DNA of 64,000 bases from Clostridium sp. Marseille-P299 (GTDB lineage Bacteria; Bacillota; Clostridia; Lachnospirales; Lachnospiraceae). The notes beneath the pieces were generated by a model, which saw nothing but the letters and a program-made list of their open reading frames with translations, did no database searches and was not told the origin of the DNA. Shown here in pieces: positions 26,760-36,062 of the stretch; within the stretch, counting starts at the first letter, position 1, and every line of letters starts with the position of its first letter. The translations under genes were made by a program, and so were the position numbers. Location of the stretch: positions 2,480,001-2,544,000 of the forward strand of contig NZ_FJVE01000007.1 in assembly GCF_900078195.1 (NCBI RefSeq), in the 5' to 3' direction.

Positions 26760-27620
26760 TTATTCTTTTACCGCACCAACATTAACACCCTTAACGAAAT
26801 ACTTCTGACAGAATGGGTAGATAATCATAAATGGAATAATAGCTACCATAACCGCTGCATTAAACATTGTATTCTGAGATACTGTTTCAGCAGTACTTGG
26901 CATATCACCATCCATAATTAAACTACGAAGTTTCATCTGGAAGTTATTTAACTTTTGATCGTTAATGTAAATTTTAAAGTTAGTGTAATCGTTCCACATA
27001 GCTACACCGAACATTAAACCAATAGATGCAAGAGCAGCTTTTGATAATGGAAGAACGATTTTAAAGAATGTACCCATCGGTGAACATCCGTCAATGGAAG
27101 CGGCTTCAAAAAGTCCCTTTGGAATACCTTCAAAGAAGTTTCTCATTAATACTAAGTTATATACGTTAATACTCATAGGAAGAATAACTGCCCATAATGT
27201 ATTGATGATCTTTAAATCCATCATAACTAAGAACTTTGGAATCATACCACCATCGAAAATCATAGTGAATAATAATAAGTATGAAAATATAGTTCTACCT
27301 GGCATATCCCATTGAATTAATACGTATGCACCTAATGTAGATAATAATAAACCTAAAAATGTACCTGCAACTGTAGTAATAACAGAAATAACGAAAGGTC
27401 TATATAATGCTTCAGTTGTTAAAATTACCTTATAACCTATTAAACTAAAATCTGCTGGCCATAATCTCATACCAAATGCTGTTTTTGTGTCAATAGAGTC
27501 TACAAATACTTTCCACATAGGAACTAAAATAAATAAACTAATTAACAAAAATATTAAACCATTCACATATGGGAAGATTTTGATCTTTTTACGTCTCTTT
27601 TTTACTTGATTACTCATCAT
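26760..27620 (-). CDS. Carbohydrate ABC transporter permease (LplC/YtcP type)
   Basis: One of two inner-membrane subunits of a CUT1-type oligosaccharide importer; 286 residues with six transmembrane segments. The EAA loop reads EAASIDGCSPMGTFFKIVLPLS (about residues 170-191). The closest recognised architecture is LplC/YtcP, linked in Bacillus to uptake of pectin-derived (rhamnogalacturonan) oligosaccharides. Two adjacent ATGs follow GGAGGG. It lies 9 bases after the partner permease and ends the operon at the terminator near 26.7 kb. Confidence 0.9.
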   Translation of the reverse strand: MMSNQVKKRRKKIKIFPYVNGLIFLLISLFILVPMWKVFVDSIDTKTAFGMRLWPADFSLIGYKVILTTEALYRPFVISVITTVAGTFLGLLLSTLGAYVLIQWDMPGRTIFSYLLLFTMIFDGGMIPKFLVMMDLKIINTLWAVILPMSINVYNLVLMRNFFEGIPKGLFEAASIDGCSPMGTFFKIVLPLSKAALASIGLMFGVAMWNDYTNFKIYINDQKLNNFQMKLRSLIMDGDMPSTAETVSQNTMFNAAVMVAIIPFMIIYPFCQKYFVKGVNVGAVKE

Positions 27621-27629
27621 CTATCCCTC

Positions 27630-28577
27630 CTATACGATACCGCGACCACGGACTTTTTTACTTGCGTAGTTACAGATTAATACAAGAACACATCCTACTA
27701 ACGATTTTGTTAAACCTACTGCTGTTGTATATCCATAATCCGCTACTAAACCGAAAGTTCTACGGTATACATAGGTTTGTAAAACGTCAGACACTTCGTA
27801 TACAGCTGGGTTATACATAACGAAAACAGATTCAAACAAGTTCATAATTTTAGCCAAGTTAAGAATCAATACCGTAATTATTGTGTTTGCTAAACTTGGT
27901 AATGTAATAAAGCGCATCTGATTCCAACGGTTTGCACCATCGATTTGAGCTGCTTCATAAAGATCTGGGCTGATTCCTGCTAATGTAGCAAGATAAAGAA
28001 TCGTACCCCAACCAGTATCTTTCCAAATATTTATAATATAGAAAACAGGACGCCACCAATTCTTATCAGCTAAGAAATAAATTTCCTTACCCTTCTCCAA
28101 AATCCCAAAATTCACTAATAAAGAGTTAACAAGACCAGCATTACTTGGTGAAAGGATTAAACGGAATACAGAAGCAGTAACAACCCATGACATAAAGTGA
28201 GGGAGGTAAATGATTGTCTGTACTGTTTTCTTTGCTGCCAAATTCTTAATCTCATTTAATAAAAGAGATACTACTACTGCCATAAATGTATTTAATAACA
28301 ACTTAATGACACTTAACTCAATTGTATTGAAAAAAGCTTGTTGAAACTCTTGCTTTGATAATAATCTTTGAAAGTTATCTAATCCAACCCATACTGGATC
28401 AGTAACACTTGTATATTTGTAAAATGCGAAACGTATACCAAACATTGGTAAATAGTTAAATAATAAAATAAAGATAAAAACTGGTAAAGCCATTACATAA
28501 AACCATCTGTGGACATATACTCTTGCCCCAAATGATTTCGTGCTTACTGGAACTTTGTTTTTCCGTTTAATGCTCAT
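27630..28577 (-). CDS. Carbohydrate ABC transporter permease (LplB/YteP type)
   Basis: Second membrane subunit of the importer, 315 residues, about six transmembrane helices. The EAA loop is EAAQIDGANRWNQMRFITLP (about residues 222-241), which would contact a shared ATPase. No cognate ATPase gene lies nearby, which fits the YtcQ-YteP-YtcP systems that use an MsmX-type ATPase encoded elsewhere. It is separated from the binding-protein gene by a hairpin-rich spacer. Confidence 0.9.
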   Translation of the reverse strand: MSIKRKNKVPVSTKSFGARVYVHRWFYVMALPVFIFILLFNYLPMFGIRFAFYKYTSVTDPVWVGLDNFQRLLSKQEFQQAFFNTIELSVIKLLLNTFMAVVVSLLLNEIKNLAAKKTVQTIIYLPHFMSWVVTASVFRLILSPSNAGLVNSLLVNFGILEKGKEIYFLADKNWWRPVFYIINIWKDTGWGTILYLATLAGISPDLYEAAQIDGANRWNQMRFITLPSLANTIITVLILNLAKIMNLFESVFVMYNPAVYEVSDVLQTYVYRRTFGLVADYGYTTAVGLTKSLVGCVLVLICNYASKKVRGRGIV

Positions 28578-28611
28578 AGAAGCACTTCCTCTCTTTCAAT
28601 AGAATTTCCTC

Positions 28612-28660
28612 TCACGAGCATCTCTCGTGATAGGAGAGGCTGATAAACAGCCCCTCTTAT
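28612..28660 (-). promoter_or_regulatory. Intra-operon hairpins between binding-protein and permease genes
   Basis: On the minus strand, GGCTG/CAGCC with a TTTAT loop (28652-28638) and a perfect TCACGAG/CTCGTGA hairpin (28630-28612) lie between the genes. There is no long U-tract. Such spacers commonly protect the upstream binding-protein mRNA or reduce read-through, giving more binding protein than permease; that effect is inferred here. Confidence 0.55.
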
Positions 28661-28705
28661 TCAGTTAAGCACTATTAGTAACTCAACTATTGTTTATTTT
28701 AATTA

Positions 28706-30295
28706 CTACTGTAATGAAGCTAAAATTTCAGCTACCATGCTATCTGTCTTATCATGATAATATTGCATACCATCTTCAACACTCATACCTTGAGTAACAA
28801 CCTGAGTGATAACATAGTTACGTGCATCCCAAAGGTCAGCACTATATTGAGACATAGTATCGTTAGAAACGATAACTGGTGCGATACGTGACCAAGCATC
28901 GAAATTCTTTGCAGATTCTTTACTTAATTCATCAACTGTAGCAGCACCTGGATCTTCTCCAACCCATGAAGCAACAGATAACATAGGATCGATATGATTC
29001 TTAGTTTCAAATGTATCTGGTTTTTCTAAGTTAACAAGCATATGGAATTCGCCTTCTTGGAATGTCTTAGTTACATCACCAGCTGTTAATGTCTCAGCTT
29101 TTGTAGACCAGTGAGTTCCTTCAGCACCATATGTCCAAAGTGTTTGAACAGCGCCACCATCTAACATTGTTTCAAAGAAATATTTGTAGATACCAGCTGG
29201 GTTTTCAGCTTTAGAAGTAATAGCCCATACTGGAGCCTGTCTTTCAACATATTGTCCTACTTCTGCAAGTGGTGGTAACATTACTAATTCAGAATCTAAA
29301 CCGTTAGTTGCAAGGTTGTTTGCTAAGTTAGTTGCCCATGTTCCTGCCCAGTAAGTAAATACACCTACTTTATTATCGTAGAACTTGTTACGAACGTCTT
29401 TAGTACCATTTGTTAATGTTTCTTTATCAATCCAGCCAGATTCATAACCTTCTTTTAATCTTGTAAGAGCTCCTACCATAGCATCTTCAGAGAAACCATC
29501 TACCCAAGTTCCATCTTCTTTTTGATAGAAATCTGGATATGCATCTTGGTAGAATTCTGGTAAATAGTTAGTGTAAGGTGCTTCATTTCCAACGAAACCA
29601 GCTGCAGAAACAGCGATTGTATTGGATGGATCACCACTATCATCCATATCATTTTCAGTAAATGCTTTTAACATTTCTGCATATTCTTGATAGTTAGTTG
29701 GAGCATCTAAGCCAACTTTATCTAACCATGCTTTTCTTATATAAGTAATACATCCATTACCTCTTGCTGGAGCAAATCCGTATAATTTACCATCGATAGC
29801 GATAGAATTCATTACGTTTTCATTTACTCTACCAGAAGCTTTTAATTCGGAATTTTCCCAATATTCTGTTACATCTGCTAATGCACCTAATGCTGCATAA
29901 GAAGTATAGTATTCAGCTCCTAAAAGAACTACGTCTGGCCAATCACCAGATGCAAATGTATTACCAACTACATCATAGTAACCACTATGTTCTGGTTGAT
30001 TAAAGATAATGTCGATTCCAAGTTGATCTTCTAATTGCTTTTCAAAAGCGTCACGGCCTCTAGCTTCTGTAAATACAGTACCATTAACCATAACTGTGAT
30101 TGACTTTGGTTTTTCAACATCGCTAGTATTAGTAGCTTCACCAGTTGGTGTAGTTTCACCTGCTTCAGTAGTAGGTGCTGTTGTTGGTTCAGTTGTTCCC
30201 TTGTTGTCATCCTTCTTAGAACTACAAGCTGTTAAGCTAAGTGATAATGTAAGAAGCATTGCAACGGATAAGAATTTCTTTGTAGATTTTCTCAT
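28706..30295 (-). CDS. Extracellular solute-binding lipoprotein (LplA/YtcQ type)
   Basis: Substrate-binding subunit of the oligosaccharide importer; 529 residues. A lipoprotein signal ends at the lipobox LTAC (residues about 21-24), so the mature protein is anchored by Cys24 outside the membrane. A Thr/Glu-rich linker follows (residues 30-60). The long type-D-like sugar-binding domain fills the rest. Size and pairing with LplB/LplC-type permeases suggest a pectin or rhamnogalacturonan oligosaccharide, supported by the enzymes next door. It is divergent from the AraC-type regulator that probably controls it. Confidence 0.9.
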   Translation of the reverse strand: MRKSTKKFLSVAMLLTLSLSLTACSSKKDDNKGTTEPTTAPTTEAGETTPTGEATNTSDVEKPKSITVMVNGTVFTEARGRDAFEKQLEDQLGIDIIFNQPEHSGYYDVVGNTFASGDWPDVVLLGAEYYTSYAALGALADVTEYWENSELKASGRVNENVMNSIAIDGKLYGFAPARGNGCITYIRKAWLDKVGLDAPTNYQEYAEMLKAFTENDMDDSGDPSNTIAVSAAGFVGNEAPYTNYLPEFYQDAYPDFYQKEDGTWVDGFSEDAMVGALTRLKEGYESGWIDKETLTNGTKDVRNKFYDNKVGVFTYWAGTWATNLANNLATNGLDSELVMLPPLAEVGQYVERQAPVWAITSKAENPAGIYKYFFETMLDGGAVQTLWTYGAEGTHWSTKAETLTAGDVTKTFQEGEFHMLVNLEKPDTFETKNHIDPMLSVASWVGEDPGAATVDELSKESAKNFDAWSRIAPVIVSNDTMSQYSADLWDARNYVITQVVTQGMSVEDGMQYYHDKTDSMVAEILASLQ

Positions 30296-30449
30296 CTTAA
30301 AAACCCTCCTTTTCTAAAACCATTAATAATATAATTTTTTTAGCTTCATAACCATCTAATAAAATATGAAAAGCTCAAAAATCATTTGATGTTATGTAAG
30401 CATCAACCGAAAAACTCATTTAGTAAGTTTTGTTCGATTTGACATTTAG

Positions 30450-30479
30450 ATACTAGCATATCTTGTACTATTTTAACAA
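30450..30479 (-). promoter_or_regulatory. Possible promoter of the importer operon
   Basis: TTGTTA (30479-30474) and TAGTAT (30455-30450) on the minus strand are 18 bases apart. The leader would be about 145 bases and include a TTGATG/CATCAA inverted repeat (about 30388-30408) that could be an operator. The boxes are only moderate matches. Confidence 0.35.
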
Positions 30480-30514
30480 GAAACAATATTTATTATTTGT
30501 GTGCAATTTTTTAG

Positions 30515-30564
30515 AATGCTCAAAAAAGCCTTATTTTATGCGCTTTTTAGAGCATGCTTTTTTT
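30515..30564 (+). terminator. Plus-strand terminator inside a divergent intergenic region
   Basis: ATGCTCAAAAAAG pairs with CTTTTTAGAGCAT, followed by a run of T (30558-30564). It lies between divergent genes and upstream of the regulator promoter, so it has no obvious gene to terminate. It may end a small RNA or an upstream leader transcript. Confidence 0.6.
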
Positions 30565-30612
30565 CTGTGTGTGCTTTCATTTTTTTTACATCGAAAAATC
30601 TGTCTAATTTTC

Positions 30613-30641
30613 TTGCAAATATTGCACCACTTTGATATAAT
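30613..30641 (+). promoter_or_regulatory. SigA-type promoter of the AraC-type regulator
   Basis: TTGCAA (30613-30618), 17 bases, TATAAT (30636-30641). The predicted start is near 30648, about 55 bases before the GTG codon. Confidence 0.7.
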
Positions 30642-30703
30642 TTTTGTTGCAGTGTTTTGTTTGCTTTTACTAAAAACATAAAAAATTACCGGAGGAATTT
30701 GAA

Positions 30704-32977
30704 GTGTTTAAATCCGATTTTAATAAAAATAGAAAATATTTGCTTCGTTTTGTAACCTCTTACAGCATATTGCTTATATTTATACTAACAATGGGGCTAT
30801 TTTTATATCAATATGGCATTGCAGATGCAAAAAAAAGTTTGGTTAAACAAAATACAAGCATGTTAGAGAATGCAGTTGATAAAATGGATGTAACAATTCG
30901 CCAATTATCTACACTAACTATACAATTAGCTAATAATTCTACCATACTATCTTTAGTAGATATTGACGATACTACAGATCCTAGCTTTTATGAATATTGC
31001 TTAGATGTAATCGATTATCTTAAGAATTTTACACCAACTGAAACAATGCTACCAATATATGATTACTACATATATTTACCCAAAGTAGATTATTTATTAT
31101 CTTCAACAATGCTAACAGATACAAGATTATACTATAAATATACCAAAGGCTTTAACATGGAATATTATGATTCTTGGAAAGAAAGTTTAACGGATGAAAA
31201 TACCATGTATAGCCTTACTTCCTTGCGTAAATATAAAAATTCAGGGTCTACTTTTACCTATTTATATAGGATGCCACTTGCAAATTATTCTATGTTACGC
31301 AACTATCCAGGGATTGTATGTGTGGAGTTTAATGAAAGTTCATTGCATGACATCTTCTCTGATGTAGATTTATTTGGTGAAGGTTTTTTAGTAGTGACTG
31401 ATAAAAATAATGAAGAAGCTTTCCGTATTAGTAACAAAAATTCTCTTTCAATTGATTCGGACGAACTTTTTGATATAGTAAATACTACACCATTAGAAGA
31501 TGGAGTTTTAGAAACTTCCTATAATAAAAAGTCAATTATCATTACAAAGGTAAGCTCCAGTGTCAATGGTTGGAATTACTACTTAGTACAACCTTCTAGT
31601 ATGGCATTCCATGAATTAATGACTTACCAAAAGGTATTTTCTGTTATTATATTATTTACATTAGGTGCTTCTTTTATTTTCATTTATCTCTTATCGAAGC
31701 GCAATATTAAACCGATTATACAGATTAATTCAGCTTTAGAAACTTCTATATTAGAAAATAATACTTTGCAACAAAAATTAGAAGACCAAAAGCCATTAAT
31801 ATTTAATTCATATATGGCACGTCTTTTAAATGGATTGATTTCTGCAGATGATGAAATTGAGCAAATCACAGAATTTCTTCATATTGATATGAAACGCAAT
31901 AAATATACAATTTTATATGCGAGTGTATATTTAGATCAATTAGAATTCTATGTTGAAGATACTTCTGTTTTAGAGAATACCGATTTAAAAAAGGCAACCT
32001 ATCAAGAAGTTTTAAAACAATATTTTTACGAATTCTTTGGAAACGACATATTTATATTTGATGTAGAAGTAAATTCCTTTGCAATCATGTTACCTTGTCC
32101 AATAGAGGAAACCATTGAAGAAAGCATTAATCGAATTCACCAAAACTTTATAGAATTACATGAACACTTAATGGAAACACACTCTGTTTGGCTTTATGGT
32201 GGTCTTGGAAATCGTAATTCTGAACTCTCGTTTATATGGAAATCCTACCAACAGGCGATTCAAGCTGCTTCTGTACTTCGTGAAGGTCATATATTCCAGA
32301 GCTTCTACCATTTAAAAAGAGATAAAACAACTTACTACTATCCTTTTGAAATGGCACAACAACTTACGAACTTTATTACCACAGGTAATGTAAAGCAAGT
32401 GAAAGAAATTTTCAAACTAATACGAAGAGAAAATTTTGAAACAAGAACATTATCCTTTAGTCTAATTCGTTGGTTATTATCTGATATTAGGAATACTTTA
32501 TTAAAAGTTCGTTTTACGATTACAGCTACAGATGATAATAAGGAAGTTTTAGATAAAGTAGATCTTGCTTTCCAAGAACAAAAGACAATAGATTTAATGG
32601 AGGAAATCTCTCTTACTCTATGTAATTTATATGAGCAAAAGGCAGATGGTAATAAATTAATTAGTACGATTCAACAGTATATTAATGAAAATTATAAAGA
32701 TTCATCCCTTAGCTTAAAGAAAATTTCTGAAATATTTGATATCTCAGAAAGCTACTTTTCTTATTTATTTAAAGCAGAGGTGAAGCAAAACTTCTCTGAA
32801 TACTTAGAACAGCTTCGAATGGAGCAAGCAATGATTCTTGTTAAATCAACAAATATCAATATATCTGATTTATACCTTGAGGTTGGATATAATAATGCTA
32901 ACTCTTTCCGTCGTGCATTCAAGAAAGTTCACGGAGTATCACCAAAAGCAATTCGAGATGCAAATAGTAACATATAG
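30704..32977 (+). CDS. Membrane-anchored AraC-family regulator (YesN/YesS-like)
   Basis: A 757-residue one-piece sensor-regulator. Transmembrane segment 1 is about residues 16-40 and segment 2 about 305-327. The roughly 265 residues between them form a probable extracellular sensor (Cache-like). The C-terminus is an AraC HTH pair (residues about 655-755): SLKKISEIFDISESYFSYLF and ISDLYLEVGYNNANSFRRAFK. YesS/LplR-type regulators of this design sit beside Lpl/Yte importers for pectin fragments. The start is GTG with GGAGG 8 bases upstream. It likely senses extracellular sugar and activates the divergent importer. Confidence 0.9.
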   Translation: MFKSDFNKNRKYLLRFVTSYSILLIFILTMGLFLYQYGIADAKKSLVKQNTSMLENAVDKMDVTIRQLSTLTIQLANNSTILSLVDIDDTTDPSFYEYCLDVIDYLKNFTPTETMLPIYDYYIYLPKVDYLLSSTMLTDTRLYYKYTKGFNMEYYDSWKESLTDENTMYSLTSLRKYKNSGSTFTYLYRMPLANYSMLRNYPGIVCVEFNESSLHDIFSDVDLFGEGFLVVTDKNNEEAFRISNKNSLSIDSDELFDIVNTTPLEDGVLETSYNKKSIIITKVSSSVNGWNYYLVQPSSMAFHELMTYQKVFSVIILFTLGASFIFIYLLSKRNIKPIIQINSALETSILENNTLQQKLEDQKPLIFNSYMARLLNGLISADDEIEQITEFLHIDMKRNKYTILYASVYLDQLEFYVEDTSVLENTDLKKATYQEVLKQYFYEFFGNDIFIFDVEVNSFAIMLPCPIEETIEESINRIHQNFIELHEHLMETHSVWLYGGLGNRNSELSFIWKSYQQAIQAASVLREGHIFQSFYHLKRDKTTYYYPFEMAQQLTNFITTGNVKQVKEIFKLIRRENFETRTLSFSLIRWLLSDIRNTLLKVRFTITATDDNKEVLDKVDLAFQEQKTIDLMEEISLTLCNLYEQKADGNKLISTIQQYINENYKDSSLSLKKISEIFDISESYFSYLFKAEVKQNFSEYLEQLRMEQAMILVKSTNINISDLYLEVGYNNANSFRRAFKKVHGVSPKAIRDANSNI

Positions 32978-32984
32978 AGAATTT

Positions 32985-33150
32985 TTCAAAAGATATGCTT
33001 TATAATATACTTAATATACTATATAATTGATACTATGTAATTCATACGATATACTTTGTTGTATATAAGCTATACCTGTATATTCTATGCAATATAATCT
33101 TTGTAGTATATACTTTGAATTATACAAATAAAATACATCCTTATAATAAA
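32985..33150. repeat. Degenerate TATAC-rich repeat after the AraC-type gene
   Basis: Loosely repeated units of about 18-22 bp near TATACTTTGTAGTATATAAG follow the stop codon at 32977. Conservation between units is weak. Confidence 0.45.
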
Positions 33151-33197
33151 TAAAAGCTTGTTTATTATATCTCGCGATTTCAAATGGAGGACTTAAA

Positions 33198-33917
33198 ATG
33201 ACACAAAAGATTTTTTGGGCAGGAGATTCAACTGTAAAACAAAACGACTACACAAGCTATCCTCAAACGGGTATCGGACAGGGTTTTCTACTTTATATGA
33301 AGAAAGACATACAAATGATAAATAAAGCAGAAAACGGTAGAAGTACAAAAAGTTTTATAGATGAGGGTATCTTAAATTCGATTGATGAAGAAATAGGTAA
33401 AGATGACTTTTTATTTATTCAATTTGGTCATAATGATGAAAAGCCAGATGAAGAAAGACATACCGATGCGTTTGGTTCTTATCAAGAAAACCTAAGAAAG
33501 TTTGTTGATGTGGCTAGAAAACATGGCGCTCATCCAGTTTTAATTACTTCCTTATATCGTAGATTATTTAAAGAAGACGGTACCCTAGTAGATGGTACTC
33601 ATCAAGATTATCCACAAGCTATGATTAATCTTGGCAAAGAATTAGAAGTTCCTGTAATTGATCTTTGTTCTATTAGTAAAGATTATATTCAAGAATTAGG
33701 TGATGAAAAAAGTAAACCACTTTTCATGCATTTAGAAAAAGGTGCTTATCCAAACTATGCCGATGGTAAAGTTGATAATACACATCTTCAATATGCTGGT
33801 GCGGTTGCATTTGCTGGTATTATTGCGAATGAACTCCGTAAACTTGGTGGTATTTATGCAAATATTTTGTTACCATTAAATATAAAAAAAGAAAATCCTA
33901 GTCTTTTAAAAGACTAG
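33198..33917 (+). CDS. Rhamnogalacturonan acetylesterase-like SGNH hydrolase
   Basis: A 239-residue SGNH/GDSL esterase of the CE12 (RhgT/YesT) type, which removes acetyl groups from galacturonic acid in rhamnogalacturonan I. The catalytic blocks are present: GDS at residues 9-11 (Ser11), GHND at 77-80, and DNTH at 193-196 (Asp193, His196). There is no signal peptide, so it should act on imported oligosaccharides. The ATG has GGAGG 7 bases upstream. The last five sense codons and the stop lie inside a perfect palindrome that is also its terminator. Confidence 0.88.
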   Translation: MTQKIFWAGDSTVKQNDYTSYPQTGIGQGFLLYMKKDIQMINKAENGRSTKSFIDEGILNSIDEEIGKDDFLFIQFGHNDEKPDEERHTDAFGSYQENLRKFVDVARKHGAHPVLITSLYRRLFKEDGTLVDGTHQDYPQAMINLGKELEVPVIDLCSISKDYIQELGDEKSKPLFMHLEKGAYPNYADGKVDNTHLQYAGAVAFAGIIANELRKLGGIYANILLPLNIKKENPSLLKD

Positions 33918-33927
33918 TCTTTTTTCT
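33898..33927 (+). terminator. Terminator hairpin overlapping the acetylesterase coding end
   Basis: A perfect 20-base palindrome (33898-33917; CTAGTCTT, TTAA loop, AAGACTAG) includes the stop codon TAG and is followed by TCTTTTTTC. It lies between the esterase and the GH43 gene, so it should lower read-through. Confidence 0.8.
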
Positions 33928-33973
33928 TCAATATAGTTTATTTAATAAACAATCTAAAAGAAAGAGGTATGTA

Positions 33974-35881
33974 ATGAATTTATTAGAACAAGCAATCAAA
34001 AAAGCTAATTTAGATGAAGTAAAAGAATTGCTAATCACTGACCCAAACATGATTGAAACCTTCACAGAAAATGGTATATGGATGCCTTATTATGCCGCAA
34101 GTACCGGTAATGAAGAAATTGTACGTTATATCGTAGAATATTCACGTGCAAGTTTTAATACATTTGATCCAGAGCATCGCAGTATTCTCCATTATGCTGT
34201 AGAGTCCGGCAATCTATCACTTGTAAAATATCTAGTTGAAAAAGTCGGAATGTCACCTGTACTTGGTGATATGGATTTAGTTACACCATACGAATTAGCA
34301 GTAAAACATGATTTTAAAGATATCGAGGCTTATTTTGAAACGTATCTTGGATGTTCTTTTAATGATATGTATAAGAATCCAATTCAAACAGGGATGCACC
34401 CAGACCCATCAATCATTCGAGTTGGTGAAGATTATTATATGGTAAACTCCTCATTTATCTTCTTCCCTTGTATTCCAATCTCACACTCCAAAGACTTAAT
34501 TCACTGGGAAGTTATTGGACATGCAATCACCAATCCTAAGTGGGCATATCTAGATGAATTAGAAGGTGGACGCGGTTATTGGGCTCCTGATATTTCATAT
34601 AATAATGGACGCTTCTACATAACTGCGACTTACCGTTTAAATGATACTGGCACTGTATATCGTAAACAAATGGTTGTTTCTTCGGATCGTCCAGAAGGAC
34701 CTTATTGTGAACCAAGTTTTATTGATGAAGATGGTATCGATCCATCCATTTTTACTGATGATGATGGCAAACGCTATATGCTATTAAATCGTGGAGCAAG
34801 AATATTGGAAATCAGTAGTGATGGTACAAAACAACTTTCAGAGGCAAAACTTCTTTATTACGGAGATAATAAACGTGCACCAGAAGGACCTCATCTATTG
34901 AAAAAAGATGGTTATTATTACTTGTTTATGGCCGAAGGAGGCACTGGACCTTCCCACTGCATTACTGTTGCTAGATCAAAAGAACTATTCGGTAATTACG
35001 AGCCTTGCCCTTATAACCCAATCATGACGCAAAAGGATAAAACTGCCCCTATTCAGCGTTGTGGACATGGTAAACCTGTACAAACACAAAATGGTGAATG
35101 GTATATGGTTTATTTATGCGGTCGTATGGTAGATGGTAAATATAGCTTACTTGGCAGAGAAACCGCGCTGGATCCAATTACTTGGACGCCAGATGGTTGG
35201 CCAATTGTTAATAATCTAAAGGGACCTAGCACACTACAAAAGAAGCCTAACTTACCAGAAACAATCTTTGAATCTGCGAATCCAAATTATAATGGCCAAG
35301 ATGAATTAAATGCAGAATGGGTTACCCCTAGACCACCTGAAGCAGATGGCATTACTATAAAAAATAAAAAATTATACATCAAAGGAAGCAAAGCCTCTAT
35401 TAGCACGATGTACGCTAGAAATATTTTATTAATTAGACAAAAGCATTTTAACTTTGATGCTACTGCTACTTTAGAAACACCAGCCCTAGAAGTGGGACAA
35501 CATACTGGTTTAACATGCTATTATGATGAAAATACGTATCTTCTCTTTGGAGTATTTAAAACAGAGAAAGGTTTAGAGTTAAAAGTTGTGGAACATATTG
35601 ATGAAAATGATAGCGAATCATTAACTTTAAGTACTCTTCCTCAGTTTAATAACATTGATTTCAAAGTCGAAACAAGAGGTCTAAAAAGAACCTTTAAATA
35701 TCGTTTAGACGGTGGAGAAGAAAAAGAACTTGGTACCCTAGAGAATGTCTACTATATTTGCGATGAAGGCATTAGAAAAGGAAAACGATTTACTGGAGCA
35801 ATGGTAGGTATGTATGCGTATTCTGGACAGAAATCAGATGCTTATGGTGTCTTCTCTTCTTTCACTTATGAAGAAAAATAA
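33974..35881 (+). CDS. Ankyrin-repeat / glycoside hydrolase family 43 fusion protein
   Basis: A 635-residue two-part protein. Residues 1-125 are about three to four ankyrin repeats (examples: MPYYAASTGNEEIVRYIVEY and SILHYAVESGNLSLVKYLVE). Residues about 138-440 are a GH43 five-bladed propeller with all three catalytic acids: Asp144 in HPDPS, Asp256 in GIDPSIF and Glu304 in APEGPH. Residues about 460-635 form a beta-sandwich typical of GH43 C-termini. GH43 enzymes are arabinosidases, xylosidases or galactosidases, so arabinan/galactan side chains of pectin are plausible substrates. No signal peptide: cytoplasmic. The ankyrin fusion is unusual; translation is one open frame with GAGG before the ATG. 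Confidence 0.9.
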   Translation: MNLLEQAIKKANLDEVKELLITDPNMIETFTENGIWMPYYAASTGNEEIVRYIVEYSRASFNTFDPEHRSILHYAVESGNLSLVKYLVEKVGMSPVLGDMDLVTPYELAVKHDFKDIEAYFETYLGCSFNDMYKNPIQTGMHPDPSIIRVGEDYYMVNSSFIFFPCIPISHSKDLIHWEVIGHAITNPKWAYLDELEGGRGYWAPDISYNNGRFYITATYRLNDTGTVYRKQMVVSSDRPEGPYCEPSFIDEDGIDPSIFTDDDGKRYMLLNRGARILEISSDGTKQLSEAKLLYYGDNKRAPEGPHLLKKDGYYYLFMAEGGTGPSHCITVARSKELFGNYEPCPYNPIMTQKDKTAPIQRCGHGKPVQTQNGEWYMVYLCGRMVDGKYSLLGRETALDPITWTPDGWPIVNNLKGPSTLQKKPNLPETIFESANPNYNGQDELNAEWVTPRPPEADGITIKNKKLYIKGSKASISTMYARNILLIRQKHFNFDATATLETPALEVGQHTGLTCYYDENTYLLFGVFKTEKGLELKVVEHIDENDSESLTLSTLPQFNNIDFKVETRGLKRTFKYRLDGGEEKELGTLENVYYICDEGIRKGKRFTGAMVGMYAYSGQKSDAYGVFSSFTYEEK

Positions 35882-35900
35882 GTACATCATGCACATCATC

Positions 35901-35960
35901 CTTAGAGAATCGATTTTTAAATGATAGATGTAATCTCCTATCATTTAAAAGGACTCTAAG
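35901..35960. repeat. Long inverted repeat after the GH43 gene
   Basis: TTTTAAATGATAG (35915-35927) and CTATCATTTAAAA (35938-35950) form a perfect 13-bp stem, flanked by CTTAGAG/CTCTAAG. There is no U-tract, so it resembles an mRNA 3'-end stem more than a terminator. Confidence 0.6.
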
Positions 35961-36015
35961 TCAATGCTAATGCGATGTAGCACACTTCGCACCATAACAG
36001 TTTTATAGAACCTTA

Positions 36016-36058
36016 AAAAGGATATCATAAGCTTTTGAATAGCTTATGATATCCTTTT
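36016..36058. terminator. Bidirectional terminator between GH43 and GH28 genes
   Basis: A perfect 18-bp stem (36016-36033 with 36041-36058), AAAAGGATATC... against ...GATATCCTTTT, around a 7-base loop. It separates the convergent GH43 and GH28 genes and can act on both strands. Confidence 0.85.
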
Positions 36059-36062
36059 AATT

